A stretch of 64,000 bases of DNA from Nocardia asteroides (GTDB lineage: Bacteria > Actinomycetota > Actinomycetes > Mycobacteriales > Mycobacteriaceae): positions 2,976,001-3,040,000 of the forward strand of contig NZ_CP089214.1 of assembly GCF_021183625.1 (NCBI RefSeq). Direction: 5' to 3'. A program made the position numbers and the translations under genes. The notes under the pieces were generated by a model. It saw only the letters and a program-made list of their open reading frames with translations, was not told the DNA's origin and searched no databases. Positions 27,739 to 35,944 of the stretch are shown piece by piece; position 1 is the first letter of the stretch, and the number at the start of each line of letters is the position of its first letter.

Positions 27739-28878
27739 CTATTCAGCGGTGTCACTTGATCCGAGGACCCAGATGAATCCGACGCCACTTCGCGGCAATG
27801 CCCAGCCGTCGAAGGCGACCCGGACCACCTTGCCTGGAACAGACTCGGGCGATCGCTCGATGGTCGCTCCACGGCTACTGGCGATGAAATCGACGACACT
27901 CACGCGCTCGACGGCGCAGTCGCCGTAGTCGAGTTCGACGGTGACGCCACGGGTGGGCTGTTCGATGTCGACATAGAGCAGGTTGCCGCGTTGCTCAGTG
28001 ACGGTGCGATAGGTGTAGGCCACTCGGATCGGCTTGTCGGCACCTTCGGACGCTGAGCCGAGATCGACGGTGTAGACCTGACCGTTCTTCCGAGTGGCCC
28101 GGCGGATCGGACGATCGCGACCGTCTACGGTGAACTGAACGAGCTCGAATGCTTCCCGATCGGAAACGTGAACGCCCGGCTTGGGCGATAGGAACCAGGC
28201 TGACGTTCCCGGATCGTTCTTGAGGAGGTCGGTGTACTCCGTCCAGTCCGAGGTCACGGCGAAGCGCTTGGCCCTGCGGGCCGGGATAACGTCGTACTCC
28301 CACCGGACGCTGACGCTGAACAGTGCCGGTCTGGCTGCGGAGTCAGTAGGAACGCCGTCGGCGTTCCTACTCCCGGCTGTAGCCGGGAGCGGGGAGAGGC
28401 GAATCTCGACCGAGGCGTCGTGCCAACGTTCCGGCGCCTTCACCGCCTGGGCGCGGATGTCGTTATACACCTCGGCGGCGAAGGTCTTATCGCCGAGCCG
28501 GAGCGCCAGGCTGTTGACGATGACATCGTCAAGGGTCTCGGGGCTGGTGACCCGGGCGAGGTCCTCGCGTCCGAAGGCGAAACCCTCGATGACGGCGTCC
28601 CGCATGACAGGTGCAGAGTCCCGCAGCACGCGGGTGAGTCGAGCCGTGTCGCGGCGATCTCGGTCGCGGCTAGTGACGTAGTCAATGCCGAGCCCGAGCA
28701 CCCCGGCCACCAGGAGGGTGCCACCGACTTCGCTCCATGGGAAGAAGGCGAGCCAGGCGAACTCTGGCAGATGAGGAAGTTGCGCCTCGAAGACCATGAG
28801 CGCGACACCGATGACCGCCACGACGATCGCGGCGAGAATGGTTTGGAGCTTGACGATGCGGTCTTGCGGGTCTTCCAT
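27739..28878 (-). CDS. membrane-anchored protein of unknown function
   Basis: 379 residues. Two N-terminal membrane helices (TILAAIVVAVIGVALMVF and VGGTLLVAGVLGLGIDYV), a basic stretch RDRDRRDTARLTR, then a large soluble region that looks mainly beta in its second half (FSVSVRWEYDVIPARRAKRFAV..., PTRGVTVELDYGDCAVERVSVVDFI). The general plan resembles the protein encoded at 29587. A short dyad lies 2 bp before the ATG. Function unknown; placement in the cargo zone makes a defence or regulatory role possible but unproven. Confidence 0.75.
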   Translation of the reverse strand: MEDPQDRIVKLQTILAAIVVAVIGVALMVFEAQLPHLPEFAWLAFFPWSEVGGTLLVAGVLGLGIDYVTSRDRDRRDTARLTRVLRDSAPVMRDAVIEGFAFGREDLARVTSPETLDDVIVNSLALRLGDKTFAAEVYNDIRAQAVKAPERWHDASVEIRLSPLPATAGSRNADGVPTDSAARPALFSVSVRWEYDVIPARRAKRFAVTSDWTEYTDLLKNDPGTSAWFLSPKPGVHVSDREAFELVQFTVDGRDRPIRRATRKNGQVYTVDLGSASEGADKPIRVAYTYRTVTEQRGNLLYVDIEQPTRGVTVELDYGDCAVERVSVVDFIASSRGATIERSPESVPGKVVRVAFDGWALPRSGVGFIWVLGSSDTAE

Positions 28879-28879
28879 A

Positions 28880-28901
28880 TTCTGCTCTTATTGTAGCAGA
28901 A
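28880..28901 (-). promoter_or_regulatory. dyad immediately upstream of membrane-protein gene
   Basis: TTCTGCT and AGCAGAA form a perfect 7-bp inverted repeat around 8 AT-rich bases, ending 2 bp from the ATG at 28878, where the ribosome-binding site should be. It could be an operator or a translation-blocking hairpin. Confidence 0.5.
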
Positions 28902-29058
28902 CAAAATGCTCGCGAACCGGAATACGAAGAGCCGCAGCGGCTCCGATGTCCACGCCGCTGCGGCTCCCGTTCATTGCGGCCTACTTGCCGCTGCCGTCGC
29001 CACCCATGCTCCACCTCCCTTACTGGTCGCCGGCCGGTACCGCCCGCAACCGGTACCA

Positions 29059-29079
29059 AATATCCTAAATTGGGATATT
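29059..29079 (+). promoter_or_regulatory. predicted operator of the XRE regulator
   Basis: AATATCC-N7-GGATATT, a perfect 7-bp dyad with one-turn half-site spacing, 26 bp upstream of the XRE gene start and between it and the divergent membrane-protein gene. Autoregulation is inferred. Confidence 0.55.
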
Positions 29080-29105
29080 CGGTTTCGCAAGGTGCGGTTG
29101 ACCTT

Positions 29106-29339
29106 GTGGAAAAGTCGATATATTCGGCCGAGTACCAGCGCCTTTGCGCGATTTTGCGCCAGCTGCGCCTGGAGGCCGGGCTCACCCAGGTGGAGGTCGC
29201 CCGGCGCCTTGACGTGCCGCAGTCGTTCGTCAGCAAGTACGAAACCGGTGAGCGGCGGCTGGATGTGATCGAGCTGCTGCATGTGGTGCGCGCTCTGGAT
29301 GCCGCCCTCAAGCGGGTGATCGAACAGCTTGAGCAGTAA
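29106..29339 (+). CDS. XRE-family regulator
   Basis: 77 residues from GTG 29106. Nearly the whole protein is one Cro/CI-type helix-turn-helix: LCAILRQLRLEAGLTQVEVARRLDVPQSFVSKYETGERRLDVIELLHVVRALDAALKRVIEQL. Upstream in-frame sequence is unlikely to be translated because it crosses the operator-like palindrome. It probably controls itself and the divergent gene at 27739-28878. Confidence 0.85.
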   Translation: MEKSIYSAEYQRLCAILRQLRLEAGLTQVEVARRLDVPQSFVSKYETGERRLDVIELLHVVRALDAALKRVIEQLEQ

Positions 29340-29586
29340 TCACTTTGGTCGGCACGCAGTCTGGTGGCATGGCAGAGAGTGACACAAGGAGCGGTACTGC
29401 CGTCCCGCGTGCGCACCCCTGTCACGTCAGGGCGCCGCATCCAAATTAGCTACAGCAAGCCCGCATCAACTCCCCAAGCCGTGGGACACGATACGATGAG
29501 GGTGATAGCCTTCCCTCAGCATCGTTGCAAGCATCATAGTTCGTGATCCTTGATTCGAGTTCGTGCACAGCAGTGCAGGGAGATTA

Positions 29587-30438
29587 GTGGGGATTCTCTT
29601 GCCAGCCAAAACGTCGCCGGTAGTCGTCTGGGCCCGCAACCTCGTTCGTGACGAGATCGCGAAAAAGCTATTCTGGCTTGTACTGGCTGGCATCTCTGCG
29701 GCACTCTATGTAGTAGCAGGGAAGTATCAGGGCAACGACCCTGCGATAGTATGGGTTCCTTCAGTTGCTTTTACCTTGCTTCTAATCGGCTGCTTTTCCT
29801 ACTATCTTTACACCAGGTTGAGCTTTGCGACTTACTATTACCCCAGGGTGAAGCCCCATTACACTATTCTTCAGAAAACATATCGCTATGTCGTCAACGA
29901 AAAAGACGAGCTTATATTTTCCCGAGAGATAAAGATCAAGGCTCGCCACGACAACGTCGAGCGATACCTCGACAAGTTTGTGTGGACAGGTGGCGCGGCG
30001 GCCACTCCGCAACCGGGCCCGGGTTGTGCCACGACAACCGCCGAAGTCGAAAGAGTCGGCATTTGGACCTTCTACTCGACAGTGCTTGAGTGCTCACTGA
30101 TGCGAGGCGAAGAAGCTGAATTTACAGTAGTATGGCCGCCATTGACAAACTGGAGGCAATCAAAGCCTTTCGTATCGGCTTCCAGCGAAGAGCCCACCAA
30201 GTCTATAAAATTCGTAGTTGACGTTCCAGCAGACTCTCTGCGTGATGAGGTCGCCTACTTTGAGGAGATGCGGAGCATCGACTCCAACTACGCATTCAAA
30301 ACAAAAACGGATCTCAAGTTCGACCGAGGTAGAATCGAGGTAGAGGTCGCTGCCAAACTATATCGCTATTACCGTCTGAGATGGTCATGGGCAGGCGGAA
30401 ACCCAGTCGGACCACTCCCAGGGAATACGGAGACATGA
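29587..30438 (+). CDS. membrane protein coupled to a peptide deformylase
   Basis: 283 residues from GTG 29587, chosen for AGGGAGA upstream; an in-frame GTG at 29563 is possible. Two N-terminal membrane helices (KLFWLVLAGISAALYVVAG and WVPSVAFTLLLIGCFSYYLY) are followed by a soluble domain rich in charged and aromatic residues with a probable beta fold (YRYVVNEKDELIFSREIKIKARHD, AEFTVVWPPLTNW). No family recognised. Its stop overlaps the deformylase start (ATGA). AT-rich relative to neighbours. Confidence 0.75.
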   Translation: MGILLPAKTSPVVVWARNLVRDEIAKKLFWLVLAGISAALYVVAGKYQGNDPAIVWVPSVAFTLLLIGCFSYYLYTRLSFATYYYPRVKPHYTILQKTYRYVVNEKDELIFSREIKIKARHDNVERYLDKFVWTGGAAATPQPGPGCATTTAEVERVGIWTFYSTVLECSLMRGEEAEFTVVWPPLTNWRQSKPFVSASSEEPTKSIKFVVDVPADSLRDEVAYFEEMRSIDSNYAFKTKTDLKFDRGRIEVEVAAKLYRYYRLRWSWAGGNPVGPLPGNTET

Positions 30439-30971
30439 CTATGGCTCACAGAACAATAATTCAGAGTCAGAGAGTTGGCGGCACCCCGGACGAGTACGCA
30501 ACTCTCAGTTCATCCACAGTAGCGGTGCAAGAATTCGATGATTCAGTCCGGATCCTCGTAGTTGACCTCCTCGATACTATGCACGCCCAACCCCTATGCG
30601 TGGGGCTTGCGGCACCCCAGATTGGCAGCAATCTGTCGGTGGCCGTAGTCGCCAAAGCAGAACCCAAGACCGGAGCGGATCTCGTGCTGATCAACCCCGT
30701 GCTGATCGCCGCAACCGGAAAGAAAGATAAAAAGCGGGAATCCTGTATGTCACTGTGGGGGCTTGCAGGAGAAGTCGAGCGTCGATCAAAGATCACAGTC
30801 GAATATTATGTTCTCGATGGGGAGAAGCGAAGCGCGAATTTCGACGGATACTTCGCGCGTGTCATACAACACGAGATCGACCACTTGAATGGTGTATTGT
30901 TCAGCGAACGAACCACTCAGGAACTGGTACCAACAGATATATTCGACAACTACAGCCCGATAGCAACGTGA
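30435..30971 (+). CDS. divergent peptide deformylase
   Basis: 178 residues. The three deformylase motifs are present: GLAAPQIG (57-64), ESCMS (102-106; EGCLS in housekeeping enzymes) and QHEIDH (145-150). Metal ligands C104, H146 and H150 and the catalytic E147 are intact. Housekeeping def is elsewhere, so this is an accessory copy. It is translationally coupled (ATGA) to the membrane protein upstream. Possible roles are resistance to deformylase inhibitors or processing of N-formyl peptides in a defence pathway; neither is shown by the sequence. Confidence 0.88.
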   Translation: MTMAHRTIIQSQRVGGTPDEYATLSSSTVAVQEFDDSVRILVVDLLDTMHAQPLCVGLAAPQIGSNLSVAVVAKAEPKTGADLVLINPVLIAATGKKDKKRESCMSLWGLAGEVERRSKITVEYYVLDGEKRSANFDGYFARVIQHEIDHLNGVLFSERTTQELVPTDIFDNYSPIAT

Positions 30972-30982
30972 TGTTGCTTAGG

Positions 30983-31011
30983 TTGCCCTAAATCCATCGC
31001 CACGGTATACT
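30983..31011 (+). promoter_or_regulatory. promoter of a short leader transcript
   Basis: TTGCCC and TATACT are separated by exactly 17 bp. Transcription would start near 31018, giving a leader with AAGGAGG (31029-31035) and a mini-ORF. Confidence 0.65.
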
Positions 31012-31043
31012 AGAGTGGGAAATCCTGTAAGGAGGATAACTAC

Positions 31044-31055
31044 ATGGGCTGCTAA
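31044..31055 (+). other. three-codon mini-ORF (Met-Gly-Cys) with strong Shine-Dalgarno
   Basis: ATG GGC TGC TAA starts 8 nt after AAGGAGG, the strongest ribosome-binding site in the area. A hairpin with a T-rich tail follows at about 31075-31112. The layout suggests a leader peptide or attenuator, with translation of Gly-Cys codons as a possible signal. Confidence 0.45.
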
Positions 31056-31074
31056 GCTTCCGACACAACTTCAA

Positions 31075-31112
31075 ACAAGCCGGCTATAGATTCTATCTAT
31101 CGGCCGGTTTTG
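31075..31112 (+). terminator. intrinsic terminator or attenuator after the mini-ORF
   Basis: ACAAGCCGGCTATAG pairs with CTATCGGCCGGTTTTGT apart from small bulges, ending in TTTT. It lies 20 bp downstream of the mini-ORF and about 170 bp upstream of the next gene. Confidence 0.6.
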
Positions 31113-31284
31113 TCGGCTCCGACCGCTACGGAAAACGATTGGTCGAAGGGCATAGAGTGCGAATTCGGAGTATCAGCCATGGTTTTGGAACGCCGTGCTG
31201 TACTATACCGGTGTCGCAACAAGGTACTCCAAGCGTCATAAGGCATGTGGCGGCAGTGCATGATCGCGATTTCTCGCACCGAAA

Positions 31285-31977
31285 ATGAAGGCACCATTTC
31301 CGTTTGAGCTCCCGCGCCTACTCAGCGACGCTGATGCGATCCGCGCGAACGACTGGCAGGCGTTCTCAAGCTTGACCAAGGTTCAAGACCACTGGAGCCA
31401 CAAGAAGTGGCCCCTCGACCATGCCGCCTACTATTGGTACCTCACATTCGAAGATGATGAGCTCAAAGCGATGGCGGCACACTGCCAGCAGCAACTATGT
31501 TCATCGGATATCGATCCCGTTCCGCTGGATGGGCTCCACCTGACATTGCCCAAGGTCGGCGATGCCGCAGTCGTGGAGCGGACGGAGCTACGGGTGGTGG
31601 CGAACGCGGCCGAGGAAGCTCTCGCGGCAATCTCGTCTTTCGAGTTGTCCGTGGGTCCGTTGGCTGGCTCAATGAGCGCCCTCCGGTTCTCGGTCGCCCC
31701 GTGGGATCGGCTGTTCGGGCTTCACGCCCAGCTGCGAGAGAGCGTTGTCAGTGTCCGGCCGGCCGAATCACCGAAACCGGCCTCTCGCTTCCGGCCACAT
31801 ATTGGGATCGGCTACAGCAACCGACGACGCCCGGCCGCTCCGATCATCGAAGCGGTGGCTGCGCTCCGCGAGATCGAGCCGGTGAAGGTACGCGTTGAGG
31901 ACGTGAAGCTGGTGCGACTGTGGCGGACAGATCACCGATATGAGTGGGACGAGATCGCCACGATCCAGCTTCGATAG
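31285..31977 (+). CDS. 2H phosphoesterase / 2'-5' RNA ligase family protein
   Basis: 230 residues with the two-lobed 2H fold. First motif H85-L-T (DGLHLTLPK) is intact; the second is H172-I-G (RPHIGIGYSN), where Ser or Thr is normal, so catalysis may be altered. Such enzymes open or join 2',3'-cyclic or 2'-5' phosphates. Actinomycete homologues often sit next to XRE-TPR regulators, as here. ATG 31285 has no obvious Shine-Dalgarno. The last 134 bp overlap the convergent XRE-TPR gene. Confidence 0.8.
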   Translation: MKAPFPFELPRLLSDADAIRANDWQAFSSLTKVQDHWSHKKWPLDHAAYYWYLTFEDDELKAMAAHCQQQLCSSDIDPVPLDGLHLTLPKVGDAAVVERTELRVVANAAEEALAAISSFELSVGPLAGSMSALRFSVAPWDRLFGLHAQLRESVVSVRPAESPKPASRFRPHIGIGYSNRRRPAAPIIEAVAALREIEPVKVRVEDVKLVRLWRTDHRYEWDEIATIQLR

Positions 31978-33295
31978 CACCGTCGGATGTCGCGACTGAA
32001 GTTGCGCGCTCCGACCAGCTCTGGAGCTTCTCGGCGTAGTTCTGCGCGTGGGCGACACTCAGCGCCGCGGTGGCTGCGCCTAGCTCGTGAGCGCGCTGCC
32101 ACACCGAACGGATGGGACGATCGCTCGACACGTCAAGGGCTTCGACGCCGAGGGCTACCGCCTGTTCGGCATCTCGTTCAGGCCCTTCCACGAGGGCCAG
32201 GCCGACATCCAGCCGAACGAGCGACCTACTCCACGCTGAATCTGAGGCGTTAACCTGTTCCTCGATGAGCTGACCGTACTCAAGCGTGTGGCGGTACTCC
32301 CCTGCCGAGAGATGGGCTGTGGCCGCGTTGGCCATGAGGCGCGCCTGGCCGTACGGCGCGAAGGACAGGGCCGGGGTCAGACGGGGTGAGGCGCTGGTGG
32401 CCGTGGCAATCGTCAGTGCGTTGTCGACAGCTCGTGCGACGCCCACCGCGTCTCCGAGTTTGCCGAGCGCACGCGCAAGCCCGTTGGCATACAGCCGAAT
32501 GGACTGGGCCCCGGAACCGGCAATCCGCAAACCAGCTTCGGCGGCTGCCACCGCTGCGTTCTGGTCGCCTCGGTAGTAGGCACAGAAACTCTGCGTGCCC
32601 TTGGTCCATGCCTGCAGCTCACGGTCGCCGATGAACTCTGCGACGCCGAGCGCCTCGGTGCAGTAGACGTCCGCGATCCGAAAGCGCCCGCGGTTCACGG
32701 CCATGTAGGCCAGCACGCCGGACAGCTGTCCGGCCAAGCGGTAGAGCCGCTGGAGCTGCGCTGGCTGTCGGCACCCCTCGATCATCGACTCGACCTCGCG
32801 GCGAAGTGACTGCGCGGCAGGCGCCAGGCGAGCCGGGCCCTCCAGCTCGTAGCGGTCGAGGATGTCGGCTAGCGCAGATTCGACAACGTCAAGCACCGAA
32901 TCGTCGATGCTGCCCGCGTCAAGCGCGCGCAATCGGCGCAGCACCTCGACGGGGGCTTCAAACGATTCACTGGTGCCGGCTGGAGGCTGGGCGCGTACAC
33001 CCGGCGCTACGTCCGAGTCGCTGCCCCCGCGATGCCTTATGCGCCAAGCACTCTCGCCCTCAGCAACGATCTGATCGAACCGCGCCCGATCTTCAACGGA
33101 CGCGCGTTGCTGGTATGTCGTGTCGAGGATGGACTGAATCTTGGTGCGAGGCGTGACCGAGCCCAGGCCGGAGCGCCAATTGTTGATCGTGGTGGTTTCA
33201 ATACCGAGGAGCGCCGCAAACTCTCGGATCGACTTGCGCATCGCTTCTTGCAGTGCGACCGCTTCGAACCCGGTCCACTCGCGCCCTCGCACCAT
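31844..33295 (-). CDS. XRE-type DNA-binding protein with TPR-like helical domain
   Basis: 483 residues. The N-terminal HTH (VALQEAMRKSIREFAALLGIETTTINNWRSGLGSVTPRTKIQSILD, about 12-60) is followed by a long all-helical region with TPR-like repeats (for example LAYMAVNRGRFRIADVYCTEALGVAEFIGD, AYYRGDQNAAVAAAEAGLRIAGS). This is the common Streptomyces/Nocardia regulator plan. The last about 44 residues are low-complexity and overlap the 2H gene antisense. Start could be the internal ATG at codon 19. Likely a peptide- or stress-responsive regulator. Confidence 0.82.
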   Translation of the reverse strand: MVRGREWTGFEAVALQEAMRKSIREFAALLGIETTTINNWRSGLGSVTPRTKIQSILDTTYQQRASVEDRARFDQIVAEGESAWRIRHRGGSDSDVAPGVRAQPPAGTSESFEAPVEVLRRLRALDAGSIDDSVLDVVESALADILDRYELEGPARLAPAAQSLRREVESMIEGCRQPAQLQRLYRLAGQLSGVLAYMAVNRGRFRIADVYCTEALGVAEFIGDRELQAWTKGTQSFCAYYRGDQNAAVAAAEAGLRIAGSGAQSIRLYANGLARALGKLGDAVGVARAVDNALTIATATSASPRLTPALSFAPYGQARLMANAATAHLSAGEYRHTLEYGQLIEEQVNASDSAWSRSLVRLDVGLALVEGPERDAEQAVALGVEALDVSSDRPIRSVWQRAHELGAATAALSVAHAQNYAEKLQSWSERATSVATSDGAIEAGSWRSRPTHIGDLSATVAPASRPQRVPSPARSRGAQPPLR

Positions 33296-33534
33296 AGCCC
33301 CACCCTACAAATACGGTCCTGATCAGGGGAAATACCCACGCAACCCCCACGGTACCGCACCGACGCGCGGTTCCGCCTGAAACCGGTTGTACGGCAACGT
33401 CAAGGGCGCACCCGGTACCGGGCCGACGCATGAACAACCCCGTTCGGCGCACTGGCCGTCAGAGTGGCGGATCGGTGGCTACCGCCCCCGGTGCCGGGTG
33501 CCCTCCTCTGATGAGGACGCCAGAGAGGGTATCC

Positions 33535-34026
33535 ATGACGGAACCGGTCGCCAATTCATCTTGGCCACAAACGAGCGGCGACACACCCCACTCGCGCTGC
33601 AACTACTACCGAAGCACCTGCCACCTGCCCGCTGTGCTCGAACCGCCCACCGGGCGGATCTTCTTCCAAACCGGCCGGGTCTGGGCAATCACGATGCCCG
33701 CAGCATTGGGGCAGGCGGTGAAGCTGCACCTGGAGCGGCGCCACGGCGGGGGCGGCCCGATCATCTCGCATCCGCGCAGCCACACGTGGACGCTGCTCAC
33801 CAGAGCCGATGCGCCGATCCGGGCAGTACGCGACGAACCGATGCTCCAACATTTCGGAGTCCACATTCTTCGCGGCGGGCAGCGGGTTGCGCTGCCCTCG
33901 CCCGCGGATCGAGGAGGGCAGTTCCGTCGCTGGATCTTGCCAGCACGCAGTACCTTCTGCCCTTCCGGGCTGACGGTTCTGGCATCGGCGCGAACGGCCC
34001 TTCACACACAGGCGGCGTACCGATGA
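33535..34026 (+). CDS. conserved-looking protein of unknown function
   Basis: 163 residues from ATG 33535, preceded by AGAGAGG. Core sequence TGRIFFQTGRVWAITMPAALGQAVKLHLERRHGGGGPIISHPRSHTWTLLTRADAPI looks like a folded domain seen beside XRE-TPR regulators in actinomycetes, but I cannot name it. It overlaps the next gene by 4 bp (ATGA) and diverges from the XRE-TPR gene. Confidence 0.7.
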   Translation: MTEPVANSSWPQTSGDTPHSRCNYYRSTCHLPAVLEPPTGRIFFQTGRVWAITMPAALGQAVKLHLERRHGGGGPIISHPRSHTWTLLTRADAPIRAVRDEPMLQHFGVHILRGGQRVALPSPADRGGQFRRWILPARSTFCPSGLTVLASARTALHTQAAYR

Positions 34027-34244
34027 GTACAGCGGGGGTATCGCCGCTCCCTCAGGAGCCCGACGTACGGCTGTCGGTGGTCATGCAGGGTATCCAGTTC
34101 GACTTCGCCGCCTGCCTGACGGCCGCGCTGTTGTTCGTCCAGGAGCACCAGCAGCGGCACTACGTCGAAGCGGTCAGCGTAACCAGCGCCGATACCGAGG
34201 CGTTGCCGCGATTGCCGAATGAGCGGCTCTATCTGGAGCCGTGA
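34023..34244 (+). CDS. small protein coupled to the preceding gene
   Basis: 73 residues from ATG 34023 inside the upstream stop (ATGA). Sequence RLSVVMQGIQFDFAACLTAALLFVQEHQQRHYVEAVSVTSADTEALPRL; one moderately hydrophobic helix, no recognised family. Probably functions with the upstream protein. Confidence 0.65.
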   Translation: MSTAGVSPLPQEPDVRLSVVMQGIQFDFAACLTAALLFVQEHQQRHYVEAVSVTSADTEALPRLPNERLYLEP

Positions 34245-34391
34245 ATCACGAGCCTACGCTTTTCGCCGTTCGAGGGAGCCACATGACTGAAGATTTCCAG
34301 TGCATCGGCAAAGTTATATGCGCTTCCCGGCGAGCGGTCTGAGCAATCCCGATCGGACTATGAACAATTCAGCCAAATATTTCGTTTCGGC

Positions 34392-34419
34392 TTGCAGTTT
34401 GCAGCTGCTTGTTTATAAT
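34392..34419 (+). promoter_or_regulatory. promoter giving a leaderless mazG-like transcript
   Basis: TTGCAG and a perfect TATAAT are 16 bp apart. The -10 element ends 7 nt before the ATG at 34427, so the transcript should begin at or next to the start codon. Leaderless mRNAs are common in this order. Confidence 0.72.
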
Positions 34420-34426
34420 CGGCCCC

Positions 34427-34750
34427 ATGCCACTTCTTTCTAGTAGCCCTGACCTGAAGGCACTTCAGGAATACGTTCGCCAGCTCGAATTCGAACGTGG
34501 GTTCGATGGGAACACCGCCCAGCAGGCATGCCTGCTACTGGGCGAGGAGATCGGCGAACTGTTCAAGGCGGTGCGCAAGAAGGAGAAGATGCGACTGGAT
34601 CAAAAATCATCAGTCGGCACAGTCGAAGAGGAACTGGCCGATATCCTCATCTACGTCTGCTCGATCGCCAATCGCTTCGACATCGAACTCGAACAGGCTT
34701 TCCGTAACAAAGAAGAACTGAATAAGCAGCGCACCTGGTCGATACACTAA
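34427..34750 (+). CDS. MazG-like nucleotide pyrophosphohydrolase
   Basis: 107-residue all-alpha NTP pyrophosphohydrolase: LLLGEEIGELFKAVRKKEK supplies the ExxE metal half-site and VEEELADILIYVCSIANRFDIELEQAFRNKEELNKQRTW the ExxD half-site. Hydrolysis of a (d)NTP to the monophosphate is expected. ATG 34427 is set by the adjacent perfect -10 element. First gene of a four-gene operon. Confidence 0.88.
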   Translation: MPLLSSSPDLKALQEYVRQLEFERGFDGNTAQQACLLLGEEIGELFKAVRKKEKMRLDQKSSVGTVEEELADILIYVCSIANRFDIELEQAFRNKEELNKQRTWSIH

Positions 34751-34810
34751 ACCAAGCAGGGTCAGCGCCGCATTGGGGATCAGTAGCGGCAGTTATGTCA
34801 GGGGGAATAC

Positions 34811-35419
34811 GTGAACAGAACCAGGGGGATCTTTGTAGCAGTTGACGGCCCGAAGCATGCCGGAAAGTCGAGCGTGCTTGCGGTCGCATCACAGCTACTC
34901 ACCGATAATGGAGTCGCCACCGTGTTTACCAAGGAACCGACCCCACAGTTTCGCCTCGACAATGAGCAGCGGCACTCCGGCCATGAATTAGCGGAAATTT
35001 TGGCAGCCGACAGGGCACAGCACCTGACCGATGTGATCGTTCCGGGACTCGATCAGTACGACGCGGTAGTGACGGATAGGTACATCGCTTCGTCGCTTGT
35101 CTTCCAGGTCTTCGACGGCGTGCCGTTCGAGGAGGTTTGGGCACTCAATCGAGAATTCCAACTGCCGGACTTGAACATCATCCTCGATGCGGATACTGCC
35201 AGTCTTCGCCGACGGAGCGCGTTGCGCGATGCGCACACGCGCCTCGAAGACAACGATTCGGACAGAGAGCGGGCCCTCTACCACGAGGCAGGGGCCTTCC
35301 TGGCGGGCCGGGGTGTACAGGTGGTGCGCGTCGACAACAGCGACAGCGTCACCGAAGCGGAGACGGCAGCTCACATCGCCCATTCGATCGCCGCTGCGAT
35401 CGGGGGCAAGCATGTCTGA
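34811..35419 (+). CDS. thymidylate-kinase-like nucleoside monophosphate kinase
   Basis: 202 residues. P-loop VDGPKHAGKSS (11-21), then FTKEPTPQF, LAADRAQHL, and the DRYIASSLVFQ segment of dTMP kinases, with a lid region DAHTRLEDND. It converts a (d)NMP to (d)NDP; substrate need not be dTMP, since element-borne relatives vary. GTG 34811 follows AGGGGG. Its 3' end overlaps the next start by 8 bp. Confidence 0.88.
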   Translation: MNRTRGIFVAVDGPKHAGKSSVLAVASQLLTDNGVATVFTKEPTPQFRLDNEQRHSGHELAEILAADRAQHLTDVIVPGLDQYDAVVTDRYIASSLVFQVFDGVPFEEVWALNREFQLPDLNIILDADTASLRRRSALRDAHTRLEDNDSDRERALYHEAGAFLAGRGVQVVRVDNSDSVTEAETAAHIAHSIAAAIGGKHV

Positions 35420-35921
35420 CGTCCTACCGATCCGTCGCATCGACAGCGCCGAGACAGCCTTCGCATTCGTTCTCGGCATTCTGTTCAACCAGCGGGTCAA
35501 GGCCGACTACGCATGGCAAGCACCACATCGCCTCGAAGAACGGCTCGGCACACTGTCCCCAGATGCACTTATCGAGTTGAGTGAGGGCGACTATTTTGCG
35601 GCTTTCGCGAAGTCGCCAGCGATTCATCCCTTCACCAACACGATGGCGCAGCGCTCGTTGGATATTGCCCACATCATCGCTGAACGCTACGACGGCGACG
35701 CCCGTAATATATGGAACACACGAATTACTGCCCGCGAGTTCATCCGGCGTCTGTCGGAGTTTCCCGGGATCGGCGAACATAAGGCTCGCGTAGCGCTGTT
35801 CGTTGCCACTGTTCAGCTTGGTATTTCAGTCGTCGAGGATGGGGGTGATTACAACATCAGCTCCTGTGCCAGATTGGCACAACTTTTTCACCCGCAGCAC
35901 CACCCCGCCCTCACCAATTAG
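35412..35921 (+). CDS. HhH-GPD-type base-excision protein
   Basis: 169 residues. LGILFNQRVKADYAWQAPHRLEERLG at the N terminus and the helix-hairpin-helix LSEFPGIGEHKARVALFVATVQLGI are typical of the small actinobacterial HhH-GPD family. The catalytic Lys of endonuclease III is not evident; an Asp in VVEDGGDYN sits about where the essential Asp falls. It may be a DNA glycosylase or a catalytically reduced DNA binder. The ATG at 35412 overlaps the kinase gene. Confidence 0.8.
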   Translation: MSDVLPIRRIDSAETAFAFVLGILFNQRVKADYAWQAPHRLEERLGTLSPDALIELSEGDYFAAFAKSPAIHPFTNTMAQRSLDIAHIIAERYDGDARNIWNTRITAREFIRRLSEFPGIGEHKARVALFVATVQLGISVVEDGGDYNISSCARLAQLFHPQHHPALTN

Positions 35922-35944
35922 GGCGAATCCGTCAGGGGGATTTC

